DNA of 64,000 bases from Peronospora farinosa (Eukaryota; Oomycota; Peronosporomycetes; Peronosporales; Peronosporaceae): contig CANTFK010000141.1 of the NCBI GenBank assembly GCA_947646735.1, positions 124,001-188,000 on the forward strand, written 5' to 3'. Made by a program: the position numbers and the translations under genes. This document shows positions 11,377 through 21,039 of this stretch, one piece after another. Positions within the stretch are counted from its first letter, which is position 1, and each line of letters opens with the position of its first letter. A model generated the notes under the pieces. That model did no database searches. It saw nothing but the letters and a program-made list of their open reading frames with translations, and was not told the origin of the DNA.

Positions 11377-12399
11377 TTAGCTGGAATTAAGGGACGAGTA
11401 GGACAGAATTAGCAGGATTGGAAAATGCACGTCCGGTACATAATCAGGTCGAGTTTGTTGGTAGTCAGCATGTTTGCTGACAATCATCGGGTCATAGTCT
11501 CGGGATTCTTCAATACTAAAACCTTGACGTTTGGCAATGACACAAAAGCGTTCCATTGAACCATTGCGACTTGGTTGCAAGAGCAAACACCGTCCCGATC
11601 CATTACGCAAAAGATTCTTGATCGTGTACGCGAGGTCTTCGTGAAACTCTTCGAAAAAAAGACAGTCACTGGCAAAGACGAGATCAAACTGATGCTGCAA
11701 GTCTTTCTGGAAGCTGGCGTTGCGGTCCCAACGCAGTAGCTTGGTCGAGATTTTGACGCTTTGAGCCTCAAATGGTATCACATGCTGCATCTTGTTCTCT
11801 TCAATACAAAGTTGTAGGTTTTTCACAGACAACGGATTCCCGTCTGTCACTAAGACGTGTTGGAGCTCTACTGGTGCACAAGCAAGTAGCCCCAAGCTAG
11901 CGAGCCCTGCCATACCACTGCCCAATTCACAGCATGTAATGGGCAATAGATTGCCACTTGTATCTTGTTGCTGCACTTGCGAGCACACATTACTGGATAG
12001 TAGATACGACAGTAGAACCTGCTCGGACGGCCACGTCCGAATGTTTCCCGTATTGTCCACACCCTGATTTACCTGATGGCTCAACAACTCCGCAATGGAC
12101 ACCCGTTTCACATCCTTGCGCTTCTCATGTACATACACTCTTGTTGCTCTTCTTCCTGTTGTTTTAGTCACGTCACAAGGCAAATCGTACGCCATCCACA
12201 CCCAATTTTCTTGCACAGGAGAATGCATTCCAGTGTCAACCTGAATGCCTTGATACAAAGGGAAAAACTCGGTAGCAATGGATGATGCAGTTACTTCAGA
12301 GTCATTTGATGATATCGACGTGTCATGACGTGTCGATTGTAACAACGCATTGCGTAGGACGCGCCAGTGACGACTCATCGTGTCAGGCTTGGTCGTCAT
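11377..12399 (-). CDS. CAMKMT: Calmodulin-lysine N-methyltransferase (CaMKMT-like)
   Basis: A seven-beta-strand SAM-dependent lysine methyltransferase of the METTL21/FAM86 group. The pattern fits calmodulin-lysine methyltransferase best: W-P-S-E-Q-V-L before the SAM motif, C-E-L-G-S-G-M-A-G-L-A as motif I, L-V-T-D-G-N as motif II, L-R-W-D, F-D-L-V-F-A-S-D-C-L-F-F as post-II, and a closing F-P-I-L-L-I-L. The family trimethylates one lysine of calmodulin. Start taken at the ATG at 12399 (M-T-T-K-P); a second ATG lies seven codons on, and the open frame upstream has no ATG. Head-to-head with RPN10 across about 150 bp. Confidence 0.88.
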   Translation of the reverse strand: MTTKPDTMSRHWRVLRNALLQSTRHDTSISSNDSEVTASSIATEFFPLYQGIQVDTGMHSPVQENWVWMAYDLPCDVTKTTGRRATRVYVHEKRKDVKRVSIAELLSHQVNQGVDNTGNIRTWPSEQVLLSYLLSSNVCSQVQQQDTSGNLLPITCCELGSGMAGLASLGLLACAPVELQHVLVTDGNPLSVKNLQLCIEENKMQHVIPFEAQSVKISTKLLRWDRNASFQKDLQHQFDLVFASDCLFFEEFHEDLAYTIKNLLRNGSGRCLLLQPSRNGSMERFCVIAKRQGFSIEESRDYDPMIVSKHADYQQTRPDYVPDVHFPILLILSYSSLNSS

Positions 12400-12549
12400 G
12401 TTTGGTAATACCGGTATTAGTAGTGGTGGTACTGCTAGACTTTTTTTCTGAAGTAACAAACTACATAATTACAACCTTGTCATTAATCACTTGAGTGACT
12501 CGAACGATCTTTTTCACTTCAGAGCGCAAGAAGCCCCCAAACGGTCAAG

Positions 12550-14058
12550 ATGCCGCTTGAATCAACGATGATCTGGTGCGTTTCCCATCTTCCTCTATAC
12601 TTTGTGTCACGTTGATTAGATACCTCTGTCTACTGTCTATCATTTCATGTAACAATACTTTTTTATTGTTTCGTATTGATACTTTTGTGCTACTTTTTGT
12701 TCCTCCAGTTTGGACAATTCGGAATGGATGCGTAATGGTGACTATATTCCCTCCCGTCTCGAAGCTCAGCATGATGCTGCTAATCTACTATGTGGTACAA
12801 AGACTCAAGCGAATCCAGAGAGTACCGTAGGCGTGCTAGCGATGGCTGGGAAGAGGTACAAGGAAGTTGCAAGATCTTTTACTCGTGTGACCACTGCAAT
12901 TAACTCTTTGAATGTCTTTAGTATTCAAGTATTGGCCTCTCCAACCGATGATATGGGAACTTTACTAAGTGCGATTCATCGTGTGGAAATTGGGGGTGCA
13001 ATGAAGCTTGCAAATGCTATTCAAGTAGCACAACTTGCTCTTAAACACCGACGTAATAAGACAGGTGAAGAGCTTAGTTGGTGATGATAATGGAAGAGTG
13101 TTTTTAAGATTATTGATCGGGGTATGATTTGTTACTTGACAGGTGGTCAGCGTGTTGTGGTATTCATCGGTTCACCTATTGAAGAAGATGAGAAACAGCT
13201 GACAAAGATTGGCAAATTGCTTAAGAAGAATAATGTGCGTCTTTGGTGGTTAGAAAAAATGTGGTATATACATTGTCACGAATTAATGCTGTTGCTGTTT
13301 TGTTGCAGATTGCTGTTGATGTGGTGAGCATGGGAGAGCTGGAGGCTAATGCTGCCAAATTGCAAGCATTCGTGGATGCAGCTAGCAGTAACAACAACAG
13401 TCACCTCGTGACGGTACCGGCGGGGGTATTGCCCTCGGACGTGCTGGTGTCGTCCCCTGTACTGCATGGAGACGATGGTGCTGCTGCTGCCGCGGCTGCT
13501 AGCGGGGTGGTGGTGGTGGTGGTGGTGGCAACGATTCGTTTGCCGAGTACGGCGGCGTGGACCCGACCATGGACCCTGAACTAGCCTTGGTACAGACAGA
13601 TCAATGCAGTATTGCTGTTGGCATTTGTATGATACGAGGATCTAATGCTGCCTGTTTTGCAGGCCCTTCGTGTGTCGATGGAAGAGGAACGAGCCCGCCA
13701 GGAGGCTGCCCAAAAGCGTGCAGCGGAAGCTGAGGCTGCGGTTGCTCCGGCTACAGTTCCAATTCCTGAGCCTCCTGCACCATCCACAGAAGCCACGTCG
13801 GCACCAGTGGAGCCTAAGCAACCGACACAGACGTCAGCGTCCGAGAGTGCAGCGGCTGCTGCCCCGGCTGCCACATCAGCGCCACTTCCAGTACCAGCGT
13901 CCAACTTGCCGTTTATGGACCCTAAATTCGTCAACTCTCTGCTTTCAGGATTACCTGGCGTGGACCCAAACGATCCAAAGATTCAGGCCGCTATGGCACA
14001 AATGGCAAAGAAGGACGAGAAGAAAGATGGCGACGAAGAGAAAAAAGAAGACAAGTAG
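12550..14058 (+). CDS. RPN10: 26S proteasome ubiquitin receptor RPN10 (PSMD4)
   Basis: RPN10 links ubiquitinated substrates to the 19S regulatory particle. Exons by splice and family fit: 12550-12575, 12709-12855, 12922-13064, 13143-13234, 13309-13589 and 13663-14058. The vWA domain starts M-P-L-E-S-T-M-I and includes D-N-S-E-W-M-R-N-G-D and S-H-L-V-T-V-P-A-G. One ubiquitin-interacting motif (P-E-L-A-L-A-L-R-V-S-M-E-E-E) spans the last intron. The tail is Ala/Pro/Lys-rich; no second UIM is visible. Odd point: in exon 5 the reading frame changes by one base at a GGGG run plus GGT microsatellite near 13504-13530, so the exon is one base short of an open frame. The coding sequence is otherwise intact; a sequencing error or an unusual allele is possible. 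Confidence 0.92.
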
Positions 14059-14483
14059 AAGGTGAACCAATTAGGTAGCGCTGGCGTACCGCTAACGTGG
14101 TGGTCAATTTCAACAACAAAAACGGAACTCTTACTGGTTTGCCATAAGATGTGTCTATTTGCTAACGGCGATGTGGTTGGTAATGACACCGAAGTTGCCT
14201 TTTTCTATTCGAAATGGACGCAACGTTTTCTAGTTTAGCGTTGCACGATTGCATTTTCCTCGTCCCATGTTCAGAGTTCCTCATATAAATAGCGAGTACT
14301 CTGACCACAACGACTCTATGTCTAGCTCTATCATTAGTCACTTGGTAAAAGCTGCCTGACCCCATCGATCGGTTCATTACATCGATCGATTGAATTCATC
14401 TCTTTTGTCTTGAAGCATTCCAGTCATTTCGCTTTTACTTGCAAGATACCTCTTTACTAGTTCGTACCAGCTCAAGCAAAATT

Positions 14484-16022
14484 ATGCTTCAGCTTTTGCA
14501 GCGCAAGGAACCAATGCTAAGTGAGGAGTCAAAACAGTTTCTCAACTCACTGCCTTCAACATTCGTGAGTTTGTTTCGTAAACGAAGACATTTTTTACCT
14601 GTATGGCGTTCCCACAAATATTGTACGATGATCAAGTCGACGTTCCTGATCTACTACCGAGTTGGAAAGTCCGAGAATGCTTTACAACCAGGATTCTGGC
14701 AGCTCAACAAACTCAAATATTTGAATCTGCACAACTGCAAGATCAAGTTCTTTGATCATGACTCGGCTGGTTGTGTATTTTGTATTCTTCCCGAGTCAGG
14801 TAAAGGTGCTATCTATTTTGCTGCTGATACTGAAAAGGATCGGGCCAAGTTTGCCGCTCAGGTTGCTGCAGTACAACAACGTATGCCATCTTTAAACGAG
14901 TTTACAACCCATAAATTACTTGGTCGTGGTCACTATGGACGTGTGATTTTGGCGTCGTTTGCTGCGGATCAACAATTATATGCCATCAAAGAGATGAAAC
15001 TTGGTCAGGTGAAGGCCAAGGTGGTATTTGCCGAGCGAGCTGTAATGGAGTGGACTGGAAATCACCCGTTTGTCATGGGGTTGGACTATGCGTTAGTACG
15101 AGGTCGCTCTGTATTTCTCATTTCAAAGTTTATGCAGGGTGGTGATCTCTTTGTGCACATGCAAAAGTGCGGTGGTAGTTTTCATGATGATGTCGTCCGC
15201 TTCTACGCCACTGAGTTGTTGTTGGCACTTGAACACATGCACAAAATGTGTATCATGCACCGTGACATTAAACCTGAGAATGTTTTGTTGGATAGCGACG
15301 GCCACATTAAGTTAGCAGACATGGGTTTGGCAAAGCGATTGGAATCACGGGAAGGACGTACTAAAACCATGTGTGGTACGGACACGTACTTGCCACCGGA
15401 AATGGCTGGTCGCTATTCTGGTGGTCATGGTCTAGCTGTTGATTTGTGGCAGTTTGGCTGCATCCTTTTCGAGATGCATGCAGGGTACCCGCCGTTCTTT
15501 TTGCCCCAGTCCAGCCAGGAGAGCACACATCAGCGAATATTATACGATCCGGTACGCTATCCGAAAACTATATCGCCCGAGCTCAAGAGTTTGCTGGTAT
15601 CACTACTTGAAAAGCGTCAAGAAGACCGACTGGGCTACTATGGTGGAATTGCCGACATTAAGGCTCACAAGTTTTTCACTGGTGTCGACTGGGACCAAGT
15701 CTTGAAGCGCCAAGTCAAACCACCACTTGTGCCGGGTCCTCCCGGTGAGGAGTTGGTAGGCAACTTTGATCCGCAATTCACACAGCAGCCACACTCAATC
15801 TACGCACCAGATGAGATTGCGAGTTGTTTTGAACGTGTATTTGCTGGCTTTGACTACGTTCGGCCATTGAATTCAAGCAGGTCGATGATCTCAAACATAT
15901 GTAATCGATTGGCAATATCACCAACTTCATTCAGCCGTGCCAGCACCAGTAAGGACTTGAGTGAGAATATTGAAGCCATTCCGGCCGAGCTGATAGTCGA
16001 CTCGGTCAAAACCAAGATGTGA
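14484..16022 (+). CDS. PH-domain AGC-family protein kinase
   Basis: Single-exon gene, 512 residues from the first ATG (the open frame extends a little upstream without ATG). Residues about 30-135 look like a PH domain, followed by a complete Ser/Thr kinase domain: glycine loop G-R-G-H-Y-G-R-V, catalytic Lys in Y-A-I-K-E, H-R-D-I-K-P-E-N-V-L-L, metal-binding motif D-M-G in place of the usual D-F-G, and activation segment ending T-Y-L-P-P-E. The AGC C-terminal tail ends in the hydrophobic motif F-A-G-F-D-Y, with Asp where a phosphorylated Ser/Thr normally stands. Such PH-AGC kinases act at membranes in phosphoinositide signalling (Akt-like layout); orthology is not certain. Confidence 0.88.
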   Translation: MLQLLQRKEPMLSEESKQFLNSLPSTFVSLFRKRRHFLPVWRSHKYCTMIKSTFLIYYRVGKSENALQPGFWQLNKLKYLNLHNCKIKFFDHDSAGCVFCILPESGKGAIYFAADTEKDRAKFAAQVAAVQQRMPSLNEFTTHKLLGRGHYGRVILASFAADQQLYAIKEMKLGQVKAKVVFAERAVMEWTGNHPFVMGLDYALVRGRSVFLISKFMQGGDLFVHMQKCGGSFHDDVVRFYATELLLALEHMHKMCIMHRDIKPENVLLDSDGHIKLADMGLAKRLESREGRTKTMCGTDTYLPPEMAGRYSGGHGLAVDLWQFGCILFEMHAGYPPFFLPQSSQESTHQRILYDPVRYPKTISPELKSLLVSLLEKRQEDRLGYYGGIADIKAHKFFTGVDWDQVLKRQVKPPLVPGPPGEELVGNFDPQFTQQPHSIYAPDEIASCFERVFAGFDYVRPLNSSRSMISNICNRLAISPTSFSRASTSKDLSENIEAIPAELIVDSVKTKM

Positions 16023-16165
16023 CTAGCAAGCAGGAGAATTGTACGATAACTATTTATCTAAAAATTTTAAGCGGCATGTTTGTTAGCCTTTGTCTTGTTT
16101 TTTGAGGCTGCTGTGCTGATGCCGGCAATGGTCTTTAACATTCACTTCCACCCACTTGCATCAAT

Positions 16166-18307
16166 TCACGATATCGTGCAGTCACTGCCTTCCGCAGACT
16201 TTCGTCGTTGACCCCTGCGAATTTGTTGTTGCGGCTGCAATTGTTGTTGTATTTGCTCTTGCTCCTGCCGGTACTGACGCGTCTGCGCATCGATCTGCCG
16301 CTTTTGCTCCTGATAATATCGCTCCGCCTGTCGCTGGGCCTCCAACTCTTCGTCCGAAATCATCATCTGCCCATCAGCAGCGACAGGGACGAACTCGTTC
16401 GCACTCGTCTCAAACGTGCGACCATCGTATTGCTTTCTGCTATCGTTTTGCTTGACGTTCTCTTCTGCTTTACTATTTCCAGTTTGGGCTGTTTTTGCAG
16501 CATTGCTACCATTGGCGTCGGCCACAATAGGCTGTAGGTTTCGAGGCTGTACAAGCTTTTTCCCGCGCGCTAGTTCCTCTTCTTCCTGCTGAAACTTCAG
16601 CGCTAGCAGATAGTCGGGATCGAGGTTGTTCTCACTTTGCTCAGCAGATTCTCCGAATAGCCCACCACTCGGTATCGTGAGCTCAGTAGCTTGAGTGTCA
16701 AATTCGCTGGTTACCTTTTGCTTCGCATTGTTTAGAGAAACACAGCCAGTAAAACTCAGGGCCTGAGCATTTTGTAATGCCTGCTCTTCCTCTTTCTCCT
16801 TCTCCCGCTGCTGCTGCTGCTGCGTGAGAATGTTCTTCTGTTGCTCGGAAGACGTTACGGGCCGAAACTGAGCATCTAGATACTCAGTGTCACCGTCAAT
16901 TTCGTTCAGTAGCTCCCACACTACCGTGGGCTCGTCAAGGTACCCAGCATCGGTGACCAACAGGTACAGTGCTCCGTCAAACTATATGTAAAGGTGTTAA
17001 CATCAAAATGCCATTAAGTATAATGACAGCAACAATCGAGCGAGAATCAATATCGCACCGACTTTTCTTGCCTACCTTGAAAAGAGTGGAAAAGTGATTG
17101 TTGCGAAAGAAAACACAAAGTTGACGTTCTCGAAGACCTTCTTGCAGCTTGACCAGCCCATAGAAGGTAAGTTGACTAGCCGTCGAGTTGAAAAAGTTCT
17201 CGAGAACGGGACCTTCCTGTAAAAGTGTTGTTGCTGTATCCAGCGCATCAGCGTCACTGATATGACGCTCCTTCATCATGGCCTGTAAGGTTTGTTGAGA
17301 CGGACTGTTCGTTGGAGACGACATCGACGCGATCACGTTTGGAGACTGCGTTGTGCTTGATAAAACAGGTGCGTTATCGACATCAATCGATAGGTTCTGA
17401 AATCTTGTCGTTGGAATTGCCCCTGCTGCCGCTGGAAGTAGAAGCTGCCTCAGGTTTCGTCTCTTCTTCGTCTCCCAATTGTGTCACTTCAGTATCTGAT
17501 GACAGCTCTGTGTCTTCATGTTTCTCCACCACCGATACCTCCTTCTTGCTCGCTTTTTCCGTCATAAGTACACCACGGTAATCCACCAACCGCTCAATCA
17601 ACTCATTGTACGACTTATTCCCTATCACTTTCATCTAAAAAAAGACAAGAAACCATTTCGTCAAGTAAGTAAAACAACCACATACTTAGAAATAAACCTT
17701 CTATCCACATCATACTGTTAGCTCATCTTGTTCATCCAGTAGCCAGCCATGTACCAATACAATATCGAGCATATCAAATACTGCACAGGCGACTGTATAC
17801 TCAAAATCTGTAATGCTTTTACAAAATCAGCATCATATTAAACATCAGACACCTCTAAAATCTCCATCTCTTTCTATACTCAACTTACTTGTGAAAACGA
17901 ACGTTTACATCAAGACCGACCAACATACTTGGTAATAACTCGACGATATCCATCAATGTCTTTTCTTGTGTTAAACGTTGTAATTCACTTGCATTTTTCA
18001 ACTTCATACAGTAATAACAACAATAACAATAACCTCAGTCTCAGTCTCCGTCTCTTTTTCTTTCAATCTGATTCCGTAAACGTACAGGTGGATTTGTATC
18101 CAATAGTCGACAATGTATCATGTGCATTAAATTAGAAGCATTTACATACCCACGAGGTTCAACGATCCCCTCGAGTGTTAATTGTCCACGTAATAATAAC
18201 ACGTTGGCAATTGCTAATAGTGGACACGGTCCATTCAAGTTTTGACACACGTAACTCACGGATTTCCCTAGAAATTGCGTCTGCTTAACGGCATAAGCTT
18301 CATCCAT
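16166..18307 (-). CDS. MINDY (FAM63)-type deubiquitinase
   Basis: Multi-exon gene; exon 1 is 18307-18086, further exons lie near 18040-17895, 17815-17726, 17640-17390, 17345-17076 and 16982-16166 (inner borders approximate). Exon 1 carries Q-N-L-N-G-P-C-P-L-L-A-I with the catalytic Cys. A later exon carries F-F-R-N-N-H-F-S-T-L-F-K with the catalytic His, followed by L-Y-L-L-V-T-D-A-G-Y and V-V-W-E-L-L. These are the signatures of MINDY-1/2 enzymes, which trim K48-linked polyubiquitin. The family's D-F-E-Y-T segment is present at about 17800. The C-terminal part is Gln/Glu-rich, with poly-Gln runs and likely coiled coil, and has no recognised catalytic role. Transcribed divergently from the complex I copy b gene. 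Confidence 0.88.
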
Positions 18308-18461
18308 GAGGAATCAGATTTAATCTTGTTTTTTGTAGCCGTCTTGAATGATTAGTCCATTTAGCTTTTTATCCAATCGTAGTGGAGAATAGATGAACCC
18401 TTTTCCTCTATGAAAAATACGTGGAATTACACAAAAGTGTACCCATTGTGTACCCGATACG

Positions 18462-18875
18462 ATGGATGGTAAGGACATGCAGCGGAAGCGACCGGAACTC
18501 CATGATCCTCATTTACCACGTTTTCCAGTGATTTACAAAGAACCGACATTTGAGCAAGTATATGAGAATATCAATCAAGCGGATGTTATTCAGAGTGTAG
18601 CTGTGGGTCTTGTGTCCTTCCCACTTGGGTACATTGTTGGTGCGTCTTGTTAGCATGTTGTTGTTTTGGATACAAAAAGGGTTACTCTACTGACGTATAG
18701 GGATTTACTTGCAGCTCATCAATTAAACCAGAGATTGGCACGTCCCGGGATGTGGTTTACTGGTATCATTGGTGCATTGGGTGGTGCTATGTTGGCGTAT
18801 CAGAACTCGTCGCTCCGTCTGCAGGGGTTCGGACGCAATGACAAAGAGGTAGCACGCTATCAGGCCATGAAGTAA
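18462..18875 (+). CDS. Complex I 21-kDa subunit (NUXM-like), copy b
   Basis: Paralogue of the gene at 7194-7601. Exons 18462-18639 and 18715-18875 flank a GTGCGT...GCAG intron in the same position and phase as in copy a, giving 112 residues. Shared motifs: R-F-P-V-I-Y-K-E-P-T-F, a hydrophobic segment ending G-Y-I-V, and G-A-L-G-G-A-M-L-A-Y-Q-N-S-S-L-R-L. Only about half of the residues match copy a by eye, while the adjacent S11 copies are identical in protein. The S11 start lies 332 bp downstream, almost the same spacing as in the other arm. Confidence 0.8.
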
Positions 18876-19084
18876 AAAAGGAAAATGAAAGGGACAGATC
18901 GTGGTGTACATATAAACGAGGCTTATGGGTATACTGAAGGTGTTTATAGCTTTCGTGATGGACTGCATGGGTGGGTGTCCACTTGAAGGAGTTACCACTT
19001 TGTTCAAGATTCATATGAACTGTGTTTGAATCTTTGGTTTTGTAATCGAGATTCACATGTTAACAGTACACGGATGAAGTAACA

Positions 19085-20503
19085 TGTTATAAACCTACTT
19101 CATACCTTTACTTTCCTCCTACCAAAAGTAACACACCCTAGCCAATCGACCAAAACAAATGTCCGTCATCGATTTCCAGTCATTAGTGAATCCCCTTGAC
19201 GACATTATGGAGCACGTTGATCAGGTACTTTTGACCCCTAAAAAACCTTGTGACTGTAATGTTCTAAATCATTGAGAAAGAGGAGAAAGAAAAAGATGCT
19301 TTATCTTTGATAAAAGATCGATTAGCGCGTGGTAAGATCAGACAGAGATCAGACTAAAGGGGAGGGAAGGACAAGCAATTGTCTTTTTATTTCGTTGTGG
19401 TGTTCTTGGAGCTGGTTGTTTTCTAGTGTCTCTCTCGAGTCTTTTTCGTACGAAAGACTGGAAGAAAAGAATAACTGAAGGAACTGGCTAGCTAGTTGGT
19501 TGGGGTGATGGCCCACCAAGGCTGTAATCCACACACAATCACTCAATGTTTTTTTTCTCTCTCTCTTGAGTGATTGTTGAGTCAAAAGCAGGAAGAGGAA
19601 GAAAACGAGATGGACGAGTGTCATGAGTAAAAAGCATAAGAGTCAATGTGTCTCTTGCTGGGTGTGGCCTCTCTTTTTTTCTTCTCTTCCTTCAGCTGAG
19701 ACTACGAAACCCCGAACGACTGAAAACGTTTTTCAACCGATTCATCATCGGCAGAGACTCTTTGGATCTTTCTCGATTCACACTAAAGCTGTCTGCATCC
19801 TGAACCTACAGCAGAAGAAGAGGGAGAAAGAGAATTAGCTCACTCTTTTCTCTCTCTCTTTCTTTTGTCATTCTTCTCTCTCTTTCGTTCTTTATTGCTG
19901 TTTTGTTGTACCAGCAGAAAGACTCACTACTTGTTGTTGTTCTTAATACGATCATACAGACTGAGAAAGCTTACCAGAAGCAGCAGGGTGTCTTCCTTGC
20001 CAGCAAGAAATTTGCAGGCAAGAAGAAAGGCCCTCGTTTCTACAAGGAGGTGGGCTTGGGTTTCAAGACCCCCAAAAGCGCCATTGAGGGCCAGTACGTG
20101 GACAAGAAGTGTCCATTCACCGGCAACATTTCGATTCGTGGTCGTATCCTCAAGGGTGTCGTCCTCTCGACAAAGATGAAGCGCACGATTATCGTACGTC
20201 GTGATTACCTGCACTTTGTCAAGAAGTACAAGCGTTTTGAGAAACGTCACAAGAACGTGGCTGCCCATTTGTCGCCGGCCTTCCGCGTGAAGGAGGGTGA
20301 CGTTGTCACCATCGGCCAGTGCCGTCCGCTCGCCAAGACGGTGCGTTTTAACGTGCTGGAGGTTGAGCCTGCATCGGAGACCAAGCCTATCAACGTACGC
20401 AAGCAGTTCCGCCAGTTCTAGGTGCTTTGTCTGGCTAAGCTCTTTTCGAATGAGTTGAATCTAATACACCAATCACCTCCTGATCGTAACGGGGATCCAT
20501 CCA
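19085..20503 (+). repeat. Right arm of S11 inverted duplication
   Basis: Inverted near-identical copy of 5571-6990, comprising the complete S11 gene with its first intron and flanks. Left border of similarity is just upstream of the S11 promoter (about 19085); right border is about 80 bp past the S11 stop. The centre-to-centre distance between arms is about 13.5 kb. Confidence 0.9.
19207..20421 (+). CDS. RPS11: 40S ribosomal protein S11 (uS17), copy b
   Basis: Exon 1 19207-19224 (six codons, M-E-H-V-D-Q), intron 19225-19959 with GTACTT donor and ACAG acceptor, exon 2 19960-20421; 159 residues, the same protein as copy a. The intron is large for this genome and holds pyrimidine-rich tracts that are kept almost base for base in both copies. 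The open frames inside the intron (for example from 19623) are shared by both copies but resemble no protein and are read as intronic sequence. Copy b lies just downstream of complex I copy b, as copy a does of complex I copy a. Confidence 0.93.
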
Positions 20504-21039
20504 TCAAACTCGTGTTTATTATCTTTTGTCGGTAGTCTTGACTCTCTCCACCTCGGCATCTTGTAGCAATCGGAGGGCCGCTTGATAAAAAACAACTTTT
20601 AGCTGGTGCCTTGATGAAGAATGAAGACGACATGTACAATCTACATGCCAAGGGTGTACAAGATAGATCAAACGACTGATGCTCTTACCACGTGTTCCAA
20701 ACCTGCGGACTACAAATTCCTCCTAACATGTTTACGTTCCCGCCTGATAGTGTTCTCGGCAGCGTGAGAATTGTTTGTATTAGCATGACAAACCAGAGAC
20801 GCAGGCAAACACTACACGATTGGAAGTTGATGGATGTAGATGATTACTTGGACAAAGAATGAAAACATTCTGGCGCAAGAACGCATGGTACAGCAACTGC
20901 ATCGAGAGCGACGCATCAACCACGACGATGCGAGATATTCACGCAATACACCTACAAGAAGAAATGTGTAGCTATCATTGATTAACAGTGCACATACCAC
21001 TTCGTAATCATCACGTTTGCCAGTATTTTTTCATCAGTA
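20504..21039. other. Spacer, possibly holding a gene relic
   Basis: No complete gene. Short open stretches on the plus strand, such as about 20565-20675 (L-L-A-G-A-L-M-K-N-E-D-D-M) and about 20850-20960 (A-Q-E-R-M-V-Q-Q-L-H-R-E-R-R), look protein-like in amino-acid texture but lie in different frames with stops between. A decayed gene or unrecognised small exons are possible; the family is not recognised. Confidence 0.3.

Noticed and set aside
19623..19838. Alternative S11 start or small protein inside the S11 intron
   Set aside because: The peptide is unlike uS17 and the six-codon first exon at 19207 joins in frame and matches the family N-terminus.
20565..20960. Separate gene between S11b and the NPC1-like gene
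   Set aside because: Protein-like pieces are in different frames with stops and match no family I know; kept only as a possible relic.
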